64,000 nucleotides of DNA from Nocardiopsis alborubida (GCF_012396365.1 NZ_JAAXPG010000007.1:1-64000); one strand, 5' to 3'. Shown: positions 34,612 to 42,758, numbered from the stretch's first letter. The notes: generated by a model not told the origin, from the letters alone. Made by a program: numbers and translations.

Positions 34612-34624
34612 GTATCCGCATCAT

Positions 34625-34958
34625 CTCTCCATAGAGGTTGGGGAAAGTGTAGGTTCCACACCGTGGATACTCACTCACAAAGCGCGAACAAAACCCAAGG
34701 AATACGACACTTATCGTTATCCCACGTCTATTGACGAGGTTCTGGCTGGTCAAGGGTGAGATGTGTACAGCGAGGGATCTCATGGCCACATCCGGCCAGC
34801 CCAGTATTTACGCCTCGACCTTCCTCCGTTTTAGAACAAGAAGCGATACAAAGCTTGGCTCAGCGCCCATCGGCCCCGTAGCCAATATCACGCCGCTCCG
34901 CCTCGGTCGAGAGGACGTTGGCGCATAGGTCTGGATCCGTGGCTTCGCATGCATCTGT
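34625..34958. other. AT-richer upstream region of the Cys-rich precursor
   Basis: The 334 bp between the precursor start and the recombinase remnant have no convincing gene. The composition is lower in GC, and ATCGTTATCC/TTATCG-like repeats occur near 34715. I could not pick a convincing promoter for the minus-strand precursor gene. Confidence 0.4.
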
Positions 34959-35246
34959 TCAGCCCTGGGCTGGGCCCAACTCGCGGTGTGCCCCCGAGGC
35001 GCGCAGTTCCTTCAGATCAGGGATGTGGTTGTACAGGGTCCCCGGGCTGACGCCGAGCAGCTTGGCGATGGAGGTCACCGAGTACTCGGGGTTGGGCAGC
35101 ATGTCGCGGGCCGCGCGGATCAGGTCGGCGTTGACCACGCTCGGGCGCCGGCCCACCCGGCCGCGGGCCCGCGCGGCGGCCAGCCCTTCGCGGGTCCCGA
35201 CCACGATGAGCTCGCGGATGAACTCGGCCAGCGGTACCCGTCCCAT
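34959..35246 (-). pseudogene. Serine resolvase C-terminal fragment
   Basis: LAEFIRELIVVGTREGLAAARARGRVGRRPSVVNADLIRAARDML and YSVTSIAKLLGVSPGTLYNHIPDL are the long helix and DNA-binding helix-turn-helix of Tn3/Hin-type serine recombinases. The catalytic domain is missing. The upstream junction coincides with the end of a nitroreductase relic (sequence RMGRVPLAEF), so the two fragments are joined head to tail. Confidence 0.8.
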
Positions 35247-35261
35247 GCGGTACTCGCTCGC

Positions 35262-35432
35262 AGGCCCCCCCGGGGTCGGCCAGTCCGAAGGAGATGCCGA
35301 ACAACAGCTTCATGTCCGGCTCGACGCCCAAGGACTCGCGCACGACGTCGGCGTGGGAGCCCAGCATGGTCTGCGGGATGCCCGCCAGGCCGCGTGCCTC
35401 CAGCGCGAGCAGAAAGCCATGCGCGGCGAGTG
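35262..35432 (-). pseudogene. Nitroreductase C-terminal fragment
   Basis: AAHGFLLALEARGLAGIPQTMLG, HADVVRESLGVEPDMKLLFGISFGLADP is the conserved end of FMN nitroreductases. The N-terminal part is missing and the frame breaks before the last residues. Confidence 0.7.
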
Positions 35433-35562
35433 AACTCCGCCTGAGTGACGTCTGCCCCGTCGGCCGGAGCGAAGGAGAAGGAGGCGCCGGTCGACGCTTC
35501 GACGGACCGCACTCACCCCCCACCCGGACGAGAACGGAAAGGAGGGGGTGCGCGCCGGGCGG

Positions 35563-35703
35563 GCGCACACCCCCTCCATACGAGGTCAGCCCTTGTGGGG
35601 GCCGCGACGTCCAGGGACGTCCAGGACCCGGACGACGCCGAAGCGGTCCTTGAGCATCCCGTAGGGCGGCGCCCACTGGGAGGGCTCCAGCGGCTGCACG
35701 ATG
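35563..35703. repeat. Direct repeat, copy A (second copy 38011-38141)
   Basis: About 140 bp, highly similar to 38011-38141 in the same orientation. It covers the end of a VOC-family gene and its downstream sequence. Copy A has a 10-bp tandem duplication (gacgtccagg twice at about 35606-35625) not present in copy B. The two copies flank 2.3 kb holding the tautomerase, SDR and XRE genes. Confidence 0.8.
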
Positions 35704-35706
35704 AGC
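35586..35706 (-). pseudogene. VOC-family protein C-terminal stump
   Basis: VQPLEPSQWAPPYGMLKDRFGVVRVLDV is almost identical to the C-terminus of the intact VOC gene at 38034-38456. The 10-bp duplication changes its last residues. The rest is replaced by RibD/DHFR-like sequence. Confidence 0.8.
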
Positions 35707-35860
35707 GGGCCTGTTCCGGGCCGAAGACCATCACGGTGACGCCGCCGGTGATCTCCTGCGCGACGTCGCCCTCGACGACCGTGGCGTTCCACCCGGCCTC
35801 GGCCAGCGTCCGGGAGGCCACGTACTCGTGCAGGGCGTTGACGTGCTCGCCGTGGTCGTC
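35707..35860 (-). pseudogene. RibD-C/dihydrofolate-reductase-family fragment
   Basis: EHVNALHEYVASRT, LAEAGWNATVVEGDVAQEI, VTVMVFGPEQ resemble the NALPKYVASTTL...WNATVI.GDV...VYGS segment of the DHFR/RibD-C-like family. It is truncated on both sides and joined in a chimera to the VOC stump. Confidence 0.55.
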
Positions 35861-35861
35861 C

Positions 35862-35909
35862 CCGTCCCGTCGGGGCCCGGCGCCGCGGCACCGGGCCCCG
35901 ACGGGACGG
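35862..35909 (-). terminator. Terminator of the tautomerase gene
   Basis: A perfect 19-bp stem (35862-35880 with 35891-35909) has a 10-nt loop and lies four nt beyond the tautomerase stop codon. Confidence 0.75.
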
Positions 35910-35912
35910 AGG

Positions 35913-36122
35913 TCAGGCGTCGCCGTTGAGCATGGCGGCGGTCAGGACGCCGCCGGCGACGCCCCAGCCGCCGTCGGCGACCTCCTCGATCAGCACGACG
36001 GTGGTGGGTCGGGCCCGCTCACCGTAGATCTCCGCGTACAGGTCGGTGGTGCGCTCGACAAGCTTCTTCTTGTCATCGGCGGTGATGGTGCCCGCGGGGA
36101 CCTTGAAGTTGGCGAAAGGCAT
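35913..36122 (-). CDS. 4-oxalocrotonate tautomerase family protein
   Basis: A 69-aa tautomerase with the catalytic Pro directly after Met (MPFANFKVPAG). The chain length fits the small hexameric 4-OT/DmpI family, and the middle has YAEIYGERARPTTVVLIEEV with the Arg. These enzymes isomerise enol/keto acids. ATG 36122 follows AAGGAGGAA. It lies 66 bp downstream of the SDR gene on the same strand and may share its mRNA. Confidence 0.88.
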   Translation of the reverse strand: MPFANFKVPAGTITADDKKKLVERTTDLYAEIYGERARPTTVVLIEEVADGGWGVAGGVLTAAMLNGDA

Positions 36123-36187
36123 GGGTGTTCCTCCTTGGATGGGCTCTTCCGTGATGCGGAAGCATGTGTCCGGGTTCGGCTGTGGCG

Positions 36188-36952
36188 TTACACCATGCCC
36201 CCGTTGGCTCGAAGGACCTGGCCGTTCACCCAGTGCCCTGCCGGGCTGGTGAGGAAGGCGACCACCTGGGCGATGTCCTGCGGGGTGCCCAGCCGCTCCA
36301 GGGGCGGGGCCTTGGCGAGCTGGTCGATCTGCTCGGGCGTCTTGCCTTCGAGGAACATGTCCGTGGCTGTGGGGCCGGGGGCGACGGTGTTCACGGTGAT
36401 GTCCTGCCCGCGCAGCTCGCGGGCGAGGATCAGCGTGATCGACTCGACGGCTGCCTTGCTCGCCGCATACGCGCCGTAGGCGGGGAACCGGGTGCCGACC
36501 ACGGAGGTCGAGAACCCCACGAACGAGCCGCCCGCGCGCAGTCGTCGGGCGGCCTGCTGGGCGACGACGAAGGCGCCGCGGATGTTGGTGCGGTGCACGG
36601 CGTCGAGCACCGCCAGGTCGAGGTCGGCGATGGGCGACAGAGCGAGTCGGCCGGCGCAGTTCACCACGACGTCCACCTCGCCGAACACCTGTTCCGCCCG
36701 GTCGAACACCTCGGCGACCGCGTGCTCGTCCGCCACGTCCGCCTGCGCGGAGACCGCCCGACCGCCGGTGGCCGTGATCGCCGCCACCACCTCCTCGGCG
36801 GCAGCCGCGTCGCGGGCGTAGTTCACCACGACGGCAAGGCCGTCCTGGGCGAGTCTGAGGGAGACCGCCCGGCCGATGCCGCGTGATCCGCCGGTAACGA
36901 CGGCGACACGCGTGTCCGGCGAAGGGGTGCTCGTGGAGTGGTCCGTAGTCAT
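36188..36952 (-). CDS. Short-chain dehydrogenase/reductase
   Basis: A 254-aa classical SDR. NAD(P) binding is VVTGGSRGIGRAV; VNCAGRL follows, and the catalytic Ser-Tyr-Lys is in GFSTSVVGTRFPAYGAYAASKAAVE. NTVAPGPTATDMFLEGKTPEQ and GHWVNGQVLRANGGMV are typical of the FabG-like subgroup. The Arg in VVVNYARDAA suggests NADPH. It is divergent from an XRE regulator with an operator palindrome between, a common pair in actinomycetes. Confidence 0.93.
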   Translation of the reverse strand: MTTDHSTSTPSPDTRVAVVTGGSRGIGRAVSLRLAQDGLAVVVNYARDAAAAEEVVAAITATGGRAVSAQADVADEHAVAEVFDRAEQVFGEVDVVVNCAGRLALSPIADLDLAVLDAVHRTNIRGAFVVAQQAARRLRAGGSFVGFSTSVVGTRFPAYGAYAASKAAVESITLILARELRGQDITVNTVAPGPTATDMFLEGKTPEQIDQLAKAPPLERLGTPQDIAQVVAFLTSPAGHWVNGQVLRANGGMV

Positions 36953-36986
36953 GTCCTCCACGGTGCACGGCGCCGACCGGCGGAAC

Positions 36987-37005
36987 CAGGGGATCTCATC
37001 CCCTG
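36987..37005. promoter_or_regulatory. Operator palindrome between SDR and XRE genes
   Basis: CAGGGGAT-ctc-ATCCCCTG is a perfect 8-bp inverted repeat, centred 35 bp from both start codons. It is the likely binding site of the XRE regulator, and would control both genes. Confidence 0.75.
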
Positions 37006-37030
37006 TGTCGGCGGCCCGGCCGGACGCAGA

Positions 37031-37900
37031 ATGGACGGCATGGGTTCTGTGAAATACACCGAGCTGGGGGCTTTCCTGCGCTCGCGGCGCGACCGCATCC
37101 GTCCAGCTGACGTGGGACTTCCCCACGGGCTCCGCCGCCGGGTACCCGGGCTGCGCCGCGATGAGGTGGCCCAGCTCGCCGGCGCGTCGGTGGACTACTA
37201 CAACGAACTCGAACGCGGCGCCGGATCCCAGCCCTCCGAGCAGATGATCGCCGCGCTGGCGAGGGCTCTGCGTCTGAGCGCTGACGAGCGCGACTACCTC
37301 TACCACCTGGCCGACCGCCCGGTGCCCGCGTACGGCGGACCGGCCTCGCACGTCCACCCCGGCATGCTCGACCTGCTCACCCGCCTGACGTCGACACCCG
37401 CACAGGTCATCACCGACCTGCACGTCACCCTCGTTCAGAACCCGTTGGCGATGGCGCTGCTCGGGGACCATTCCGGTCTTCGTGGCGCTCGGGCCAGCTT
37501 CATCCACCGGTGGTTCACCGATCCCGACGCCCGGCAGATGTATCCCGAAGCCGACCACGAGGGCCAGTCCCGGGCCTTCGCCGCCGACCTGCGGGCGGCC
37601 GCCGCCAGGCGAGACGCCAAGGACACCGAAGCCCGCTCGTTGATCGGCTCGCTGATCGACGCCTCCCCCGAATTCGCCGCGCTGTGGGCCGACCACGACG
37701 TGGCGTTCCGGCGCGACGACCGCAAACGCCTCATCCACCCCGCGCTCGGCCTGATCGAGGTCAACTGCCTCCACCTGTTCAGCGAGGACGGCCGACAGCG
37801 GCTGCTCTGGTTCACCCCTGCGGTCGGCACCGACAGCGCCGACCTCCTTGACCTGCTCGCCGTCCTGGGCACCCAGGAAGTCACCGGACCGACACGCTGA
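37031..37900 (+). CDS. XRE-type regulator with MmyB-like ligand domain
   Basis: A 289-aa protein with an N-terminal helix-turn-helix (residues 10-80: ELGAFLRSRRDRI, GLRRDEVAQLAGASVDYYNELERGAGSQPS) and a C-terminal MmyB-like domain (100-285) of the PAS-like class that binds fatty-acid-like ligands in some relatives. ATG 37031 or 37040 may be used. It is divergent from the SDR gene and probably represses it. Confidence 0.9.
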   Translation: MDGMGSVKYTELGAFLRSRRDRIRPADVGLPHGLRRRVPGLRRDEVAQLAGASVDYYNELERGAGSQPSEQMIAALARALRLSADERDYLYHLADRPVPAYGGPASHVHPGMLDLLTRLTSTPAQVITDLHVTLVQNPLAMALLGDHSGLRGARASFIHRWFTDPDARQMYPEADHEGQSRAFAADLRAAAARRDAKDTEARSLIGSLIDASPEFAALWADHDVAFRRDDRKRLIHPALGLIEVNCLHLFSEDGRQRLLWFTPAVGTDSADLLDLLAVLGTQEVTGPTR

Positions 37901-38010
37901 GAGCCTCCCGACCGCAGTGCCGGTCGCCGGAGAGACCCCGGAGCCGTGTGGCGCTGCCTCACCCTCCGGGGTGGAAACGGGGGAAGGGGCGTGCGGCGGG
38001 CGCACGGCCC

Positions 38011-38141
38011 GGCGCACACCCCCTCCACGCGGGTCAGCCGTTGTAGGGGGCCGCGACGTCCAGGACCCAGACGACGCCGAAGCGGTCCTTGAGCATCCCG
38101 TAGAGCGGCGCCCACTGGGAGGGCTCCAGCGGCTGCACGAT
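38011..38141. repeat. Direct repeat, copy B (of 35563-35703)
   Basis: Copy B covers the 3' end of the intact VOC gene and the sequence after its stop. It is the likely donor, since the gene here is complete. Confidence 0.8.
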
Positions 38142-38456
38142 GGTCGAGCCGACGGCCAACTTCTCCCAGAAGGCGGTGACCTCGTCGGCGCTGTCACCGC
38201 GCACGGAGACGAAGACGGCGTTCTCGCCCTGGTTCCACGGCATCGTCGAGGGCACGTCGTAGGCCATGACGCGGAATCCGTTGTCCGCGACCACCTGGCC
38301 CCAGACCACCCAGTCCGCCTCGTCCGGGTTGGTCACGTTGCCCGCGTCCTTGTAGGTGACGGCGACGACGTCCCCACCGAAGACGGAGTGGTAGAAGTCG
38401 AGCGCCGCGCGGGCGTCTCCGCGCAGGTTCAGGTGGGTCGTGGTCGTGACGGACAT
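38034..38456 (-). CDS. VOC/PhnB-like glyoxalase-fold protein
   Basis: A 140-aa protein of the vicinal oxygen chelate fold with HLNLRGDARAALDFYHSVFGGDVVAVTY and QPLEPSQWAPLYGMLKDRFGVVWVLDV, typical of the PhnB/YjdN group that lacks a clear enzymatic role. The C-terminal 40 residues are duplicated at 35586-35706. It is divergent from the WYL regulator, which may control it. Confidence 0.88.
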   Translation of the reverse strand: MSVTTTTHLNLRGDARAALDFYHSVFGGDVVAVTYKDAGNVTNPDEADWVVWGQVVADNGFRVMAYDVPSTMPWNQGENAVFVSVRGDSADEVTAFWEKLAVGSTIVQPLEPSQWAPLYGMLKDRFGVVWVLDVAAPYNG

Positions 38457-38724
38457 GCTGGCTCCCTGGTCGTGTGTGTGGGTGGACGCCGAACGGGTTC
38501 GTGCCACAAGCGGGCAGTCGTACGTCACCGTGGTGACCGCACGGCACCGGGCCGGGCAGCCGTGACCGCTCCGGCGGCGGACAGCCGGTGTCCGCCGCCG
38601 GTGGGGTCGATGGGGCCTGACCTGCGATGACCGTGCTTGTGCTGGCCCCCGTCGGCGTCTGTGGTCCCACATTGGCAGGGGTACAGGCCAGGGTGTGTCC
38701 TCTACTTCCCGCAGGATGGAGCCC

Positions 38725-39729
38725 ATGGTGAAGACTTCCGCTCGTCTGCTGGCGTTGCTCTCCGTGCTCCAGACCCGCCGGGACTGGTCGGGCCGGGATC
38801 TGGCCGCCCGGCTGGACGTCAGTCCGCGCACGGTCCGCCGTGACGTGGACCGGCTGCGCGAACTGGGCTACCCGATCACGACCTTCAAGGGGCCCGAGGG
38901 CGGGTACCGGCTCGACGCGGGGTCACGGATGCCCCCGCTGCTGTTCGACGACGACCAGGCCGTCGCGCTGGCGGTGGCGCTCCAGGCGGCCACGGCGACC
39001 GGCGCCGGGATCGGTGAGGCCGCGGAGCGAGCCCTCAACACCGTTCGGCAGGTCATGCCCGCCCGGCTGCGCCGACGGATCGACGCGGTCCGGGCCGCCG
39101 TGGTCGCGCCGCCCGACGCCCGGCGGGCGCGGGCCGACGGCGGCCTGCTCACGGCGATCAGCGCCGCCGTGCACGCCCGCGAGGAACTGCGCCTGGACTA
39201 CACCCCCGCCTTCCGGTCCGCCTCGGACCGGGACGGGGCGGCCGTGGAACCGCGCCGGGTACAGCCCCACCACCTGGTCACCCGGGCGGGGCGCTGGTAC
39301 CTCCTGGCCTGGGACGTCGAACGCGGTGAGTGGCGGACCCTGCGGGTGGACCGCATCGCGCTCCGCAGCCCCAACGGTCCCCGTTTCACCCCGAGGGAGG
39401 TTCCCGGAGGTGATGTGGCGTCCTTCCTCACCAGCAGGTTCCGGGGCTCCGACGGAACGGTCGACTGGCCCTGCCGCGGTGAGGTGATCCTCGACCTGCC
39501 CGCCGCCGCCGTCGTTCCCTTCGCGCACGACGGACTGGTCGAGGAGATGGGCGCCGAGCGCTGCCGTCTGGTCCTCGGTTCCTGGTCGTGGGTCGGCCTG
39601 GCCTCGGCCATCGGGCGCTTCGACGCCGACTTCGAGGTCGTCGGGCCGCCCGAGCTCGAAGACGCCTTCGCGCGTCTGGCGCGCCGCTACGGAGGCGGCG
39701 GCCGCCAGGCCCGCGCCCCCGAGCGCTGA
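38725..39729 (+). CDS. WYL-domain HTH regulator (YafY type)
   Basis: The 334-aa protein has an N-terminal DeoR-like wHTH (residues 2-60: ARLLALLSVLQTRRDWSGRDLAARLDVSPRTVRRDVDRLRELG) and a WYL domain at 135-220 (RAGRWYLLAWDVERGEWRTLRVDRI) plus the C-terminal WCX-like part. WYL domains bind small ligands or nucleic acid. ATG 38725 follows GGATGGAGCCC; ATG 38716 is an alternative. It is divergent from the VOC gene, a frequent arrangement for YafY regulators with their target. Confidence 0.92.
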   Translation: MVKTSARLLALLSVLQTRRDWSGRDLAARLDVSPRTVRRDVDRLRELGYPITTFKGPEGGYRLDAGSRMPPLLFDDDQAVALAVALQAATATGAGIGEAAERALNTVRQVMPARLRRRIDAVRAAVVAPPDARRARADGGLLTAISAAVHAREELRLDYTPAFRSASDRDGAAVEPRRVQPHHLVTRAGRWYLLAWDVERGEWRTLRVDRIALRSPNGPRFTPREVPGGDVASFLTSRFRGSDGTVDWPCRGEVILDLPAAAVVPFAHDGLVEEMGAERCRLVLGSWSWVGLASAIGRFDADFEVVGPPELEDAFARLARRYGGGGRQARAPER

Positions 39730-39859
39730 CCGGGCGCCGCACCGGCGGGCCGGACGGCGTCGTCTCGAAGGCGGTCTGACGCGCGGCCTCGGGCGCGGAC
39801 CACGAACGCGGTTCCCCTCCCTCTGCCCCCCAGGTTTCTCCCCGGCATCCACAACGTCT

Positions 39860-39888
39860 TGCCTAAAGGCTTTAGGCAGAAGTAGAGT
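39860..39888 (+). promoter_or_regulatory. TetR operator and promoter of the TetR/SGNH pair
   Basis: TGCCTAAAGGCTTTAGGCA (39860-39878) is a perfect 9-bp inverted repeat around one central base. TAGAGT (39883-39888), a -10 box, follows five bp later and is six nt before ATG 39894. Confidence 0.8.
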
Positions 39889-39914
39889 GGCTTATGCCGA
39901 AGAGGGGAGAGGTT

Positions 39915-40484
39915 ATGGCACGCGCGGGACTGACCACAGAACGCCTTACCGAGGCGGGAGCCGAACTCGCCGACGAGGTCGGCTTCGAGCAGGTGACCGT
40001 CTCCGAACTGGCCCGGCGCTTCGACGTCAAGGTCGCCAGCATGTACTCACACCTGCGCAACTCCCAGGACCTCAGAACCCAGATCGCCCTGCTCGCCCTG
40101 GAGGAGCTCGCCGACCGGGCCGCCGACGCCCTGGCCGGGCGGGCGGGCAAGGACGCCCTGACCGCCCTGGCCAACGTCTACCGCGACTACGCCCGAGAGC
40201 ATCCCGGCCGCTACGCCGCGGCCCAGCTCAGACTCGACCCGGAGACGGCGGCCGCCAGCGCCGGTGTCCGGCACGCACAGATGACGCGGGCGATCCTGCG
40301 CGGCTACGACCTGGCCGAGCCGGACCAGACGCACGCGGTCCGGCTGCTGGGCAGCGTCTTCCACGGCTACGTGACCCTGGAACTGGGGGGAGGGTTCAGC
40401 CACAGCGCCCCCGACACCCAGGAGACCTGGACACGGACCCTGGACGCCCTCGACGCGCTGCTGCGCAACTGGCCCGCGCCCTGA
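39915..40484 (+). CDS. TetR family regulator with WHG-type C-terminus
   Basis: A 189-aa protein. The TetR helix-turn-helix is VTVSELARRFDVKVASMYSHLRNSQDLRTQI; the C-terminal part (RYAAAQLRLDPETAAASAGV, GSVFHGYVTLELGGGF) has the WHG-like pattern of TetR_C regulators. ATG 39915 has GGGGAGAGG in front; ATG 39894 would add seven residues and could be a leaderless start. A perfect palindrome overlaps the promoter, so it is autoregulated and probably controls the SGNH hydrolase 83 bp downstream. Confidence 0.9.
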   Translation: MARAGLTTERLTEAGAELADEVGFEQVTVSELARRFDVKVASMYSHLRNSQDLRTQIALLALEELADRAADALAGRAGKDALTALANVYRDYAREHPGRYAAAQLRLDPETAAASAGVRHAQMTRAILRGYDLAEPDQTHAVRLLGSVFHGYVTLELGGGFSHSAPDTQETWTRTLDALDALLRNWPAP

Positions 40485-40567
40485 CAGCGGCCCCACGCCG
40501 GCGCCCGACCGCGCGTCCCGCCGACCGACCAGAGCTGCACGACAGCCCCGACCACCAGGTTGACACC

Positions 40568-41752
40568 ATGCACACCCAGCACCACTGGACCACCACGCCC
40601 CTCACCCCGGACCTCCTGCGCGGAGCCCTCGACCTGGAGCGCACCGAGCACGGCGTGCTGCCGCACCGGCTGCCCGCACGGGCACGCGCCCAGTGCGCCG
40701 ACCCGCAGCTGCTCATGGCCGAGTCCCAACCCTCCGGGGTACGGCTGGCCTTCCGGACCCGGGCCACCTCCGTCGAACTCGACACACTGCCCACCAAGCG
40801 CGCCTACACGGGCGCTCCGCCCCGCCCGGACGGCGTGTACGACCTGCTCGTGGACGGCCACCTCGTCGACCAGGCCAGTGCGACCGGCGGCAACACCCTG
40901 ACCATCGACATGGCCACCGGCTCCGCCGAGCACCGGCCCGGACCCGTGGCCACCGTGCGCTTCACCGGCCTGCCCGACCGCGTCAAGGACGTCGAGATCT
41001 GGCTGCCGCACAACGAGACCACCGAACTCGTCGCCCTGCGCACCGACACGGCCGTCGAGCCCGTCCCCGGCCGGGGCCGCAGGGTGTGGCTGCACCACGG
41101 CAGCTCCATCAGCCACGGCTCCGACGCCGCCAGTCCCACCACCACCTGGCCCGCGCTCGCCGCCTCCCTGGGCGCGGTGGACCTGGTCAACCTCGGTCTG
41201 GGCGGCAGCGCCCTGCTCGACCCGTTCACCGCCCGCGCCATGCGTGACACCCCCGCAGACCTGATCAGCCTCAAGATCGGCATCAACCTGGTCAACGCCG
41301 ACCTGATGCGCCTGCGCGCCTTCGGTCCCGCGGTGCACGGCTTCCTCGACACCGTTCGGGAGGGGCATCCCAGCACACCGCTGCTGGTCGTCTCGCCGAT
41401 CCTGTGCCCCATCCACGAGGACACGCCCGGCCCGTGCGCCTTCGACCCCGACTCCCTGCACGTCGGAAAACTGCGGTTCCGGGCCACCGGCGACCCCGAC
41501 GAGCGCACCGCCGGAAAGCTGACGCTCACCGTCATCCGCGAGGAGCTGTCGCGTATCGTGCGCCAGCGCGCGGCCGAGGACCCGCACCTGCACTACCTCG
41601 ACGGCCGTGAGCTCTACGGTGAGGCGGACCACGCCGAACTTCCGCTGCCCGACGAGCTGCATCCGGACGCCGCCACACACCGGCGCATGGGCGAGCGCTT
41701 CGCCGAACGCGCCTTCGGCGCGGGCGGTCCGTTCCGCGCACGAAGAACCTGA
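40568..41752 (+). CDS. SGNH/GDSL-family hydrolase
   Basis: The protein has 394 aa. Residues 1-170 form a beta-rich N-terminal domain; residues 175-385 form the SGNH esterase domain with the Ser block HHGSSISHGSDA, a GINLVNAD block and the Asp-His block LPDELHPDAATH. Two-domain SGNH proteins of this type act as acetylxylan-like or lipid esterases; the substrate is not known. There is no signal peptide. It follows the TetR gene on the same strand and is the likely regulated partner. Confidence 0.88.
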   Translation: MHTQHHWTTTPLTPDLLRGALDLERTEHGVLPHRLPARARAQCADPQLLMAESQPSGVRLAFRTRATSVELDTLPTKRAYTGAPPRPDGVYDLLVDGHLVDQASATGGNTLTIDMATGSAEHRPGPVATVRFTGLPDRVKDVEIWLPHNETTELVALRTDTAVEPVPGRGRRVWLHHGSSISHGSDAASPTTTWPALAASLGAVDLVNLGLGGSALLDPFTARAMRDTPADLISLKIGINLVNADLMRLRAFGPAVHGFLDTVREGHPSTPLLVVSPILCPIHEDTPGPCAFDPDSLHVGKLRFRATGDPDERTAGKLTLTVIREELSRIVRQRAAEDPHLHYLDGRELYGEADHAELPLPDELHPDAATHRRMGERFAERAFGAGGPFRARRT

Positions 41753-41928
41753 GACGTCCGACCGGCTCGCTCTTCCCGCGCGGTCGTCGCTCCCTGGCCG
41801 CCCCTCAGGACAGGCATCCCTCTGGGAGGTCTTCTCCACAGGGGCTGCCGTTCTCGGCTGGTCAGCCGGACACGGAACCGGGCAGCGGACCGGGCCAGGA
41901 GCTCACCGGTCCCGGTCCGCCCGTCGGG

Positions 41929-42654
41929 TCAGGCAGGATCGGAACGCGCGGAAACCAGCTCCTGGGCCTCGCGCACGATCTGGGCCAGCCGGGAGTGGTG
42001 GGCGCCGGGCCAGTACACCCGCTCGCACGCGGAGCAGCGCGCGAACGCGTCGTAGGTGGCGCGGGTGCCCGCCTCCAGATCGCCCTGCACCTCCTCCTTG
42101 GACGCGTGCACCAGTTCGCCGTTGCACGCCGGGCAGCGCGTCCAGGGCCGCAGGGGCGGCGCGAAGCGCTCCAGCACCTCGCGTAGCTGGTCGGCGGGCC
42201 GCTGCTCGCGCACGTGGCCGCCGGCCCGCAAGCCGCTGCGGCACAGCAGTCCGCGGTCGCGGGTGAGCAGCACCCTGTCCTCGGCGTTGGCCTGGCGGAA
42301 CAGGGAGGGGTCGTCGCGGTCGTTGTCGTAGGCGGTGTCCAGGCCCAGCAGGCGCAGGCGCCGGGCCAGGGTGCCCAGGTGCACGTCGAGCAGGAACCGC
42401 GGTTCGGCGAAGGGCAGGCGCTGCGGGTACTCCACGGGCAGGACCTCCACGGCCCCACCCGGGGCGGGAATGTGGGAGGCGGGGGTGTCGCGGCCGTCGA
42501 CGCGCAGCGCTCCGACCTCGGTCAGGGGTACGCCCAGAGACTGGACGACGTGTCCGAGGGTGGAGGTGGAGTCGCCCTTCACGCGCACGGTTCCGCCCCG
42601 GTGCCGCGACGGCAGGAAGAACCGCAGTTCGGGCGCGAAGCTCAGGTCCAGCAT
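41929..42654 (-). CDS. Mut7-C ubiquitin/RNase domain protein
   Basis: A 241-aa protein. Residues 1-85 are a ubiquitin-like Mut7-C-ub domain; residues 87-235 are the Mut7-C RNase domain (RFLLDVHLGTLARRLRLLGLDTAYDND, LLTRDRGLL) of the PIN-like fold with conserved Asp residues. A four-cysteine zinc ribbon (CPACN, CSACERVYWPG) follows near the C-terminus. The cellular RNA target is not known in bacteria. Confidence 0.9.
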   Translation of the reverse strand: MLDLSFAPELRFFLPSRHRGGTVRVKGDSTSTLGHVVQSLGVPLTEVGALRVDGRDTPASHIPAPGGAVEVLPVEYPQRLPFAEPRFLLDVHLGTLARRLRLLGLDTAYDNDRDDPSLFRQANAEDRVLLTRDRGLLCRSGLRAGGHVREQRPADQLREVLERFAPPLRPWTRCPACNGELVHASKEEVQGDLEAGTRATYDAFARCSACERVYWPGAHHSRLAQIVREAQELVSARSDPA

Positions 42655-42758
42655 CGGTTCTCTTCCTTCCAGCGGGCCGTTCCTGCCCGCGGACCAGGGG
42701 GCCGATCGGTCGCGGCGGGCCGCGGATCGGCAGACATCCGGTGCGGCCGGTACGCGGT

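Noticed and set aside
34959-35246. TetR-like regulator reading of the helix-turn-helix fragment
   Set aside because: The RELIVVGTREGLAAARARG helix before the helix-turn-helix is characteristic of serine recombinases.
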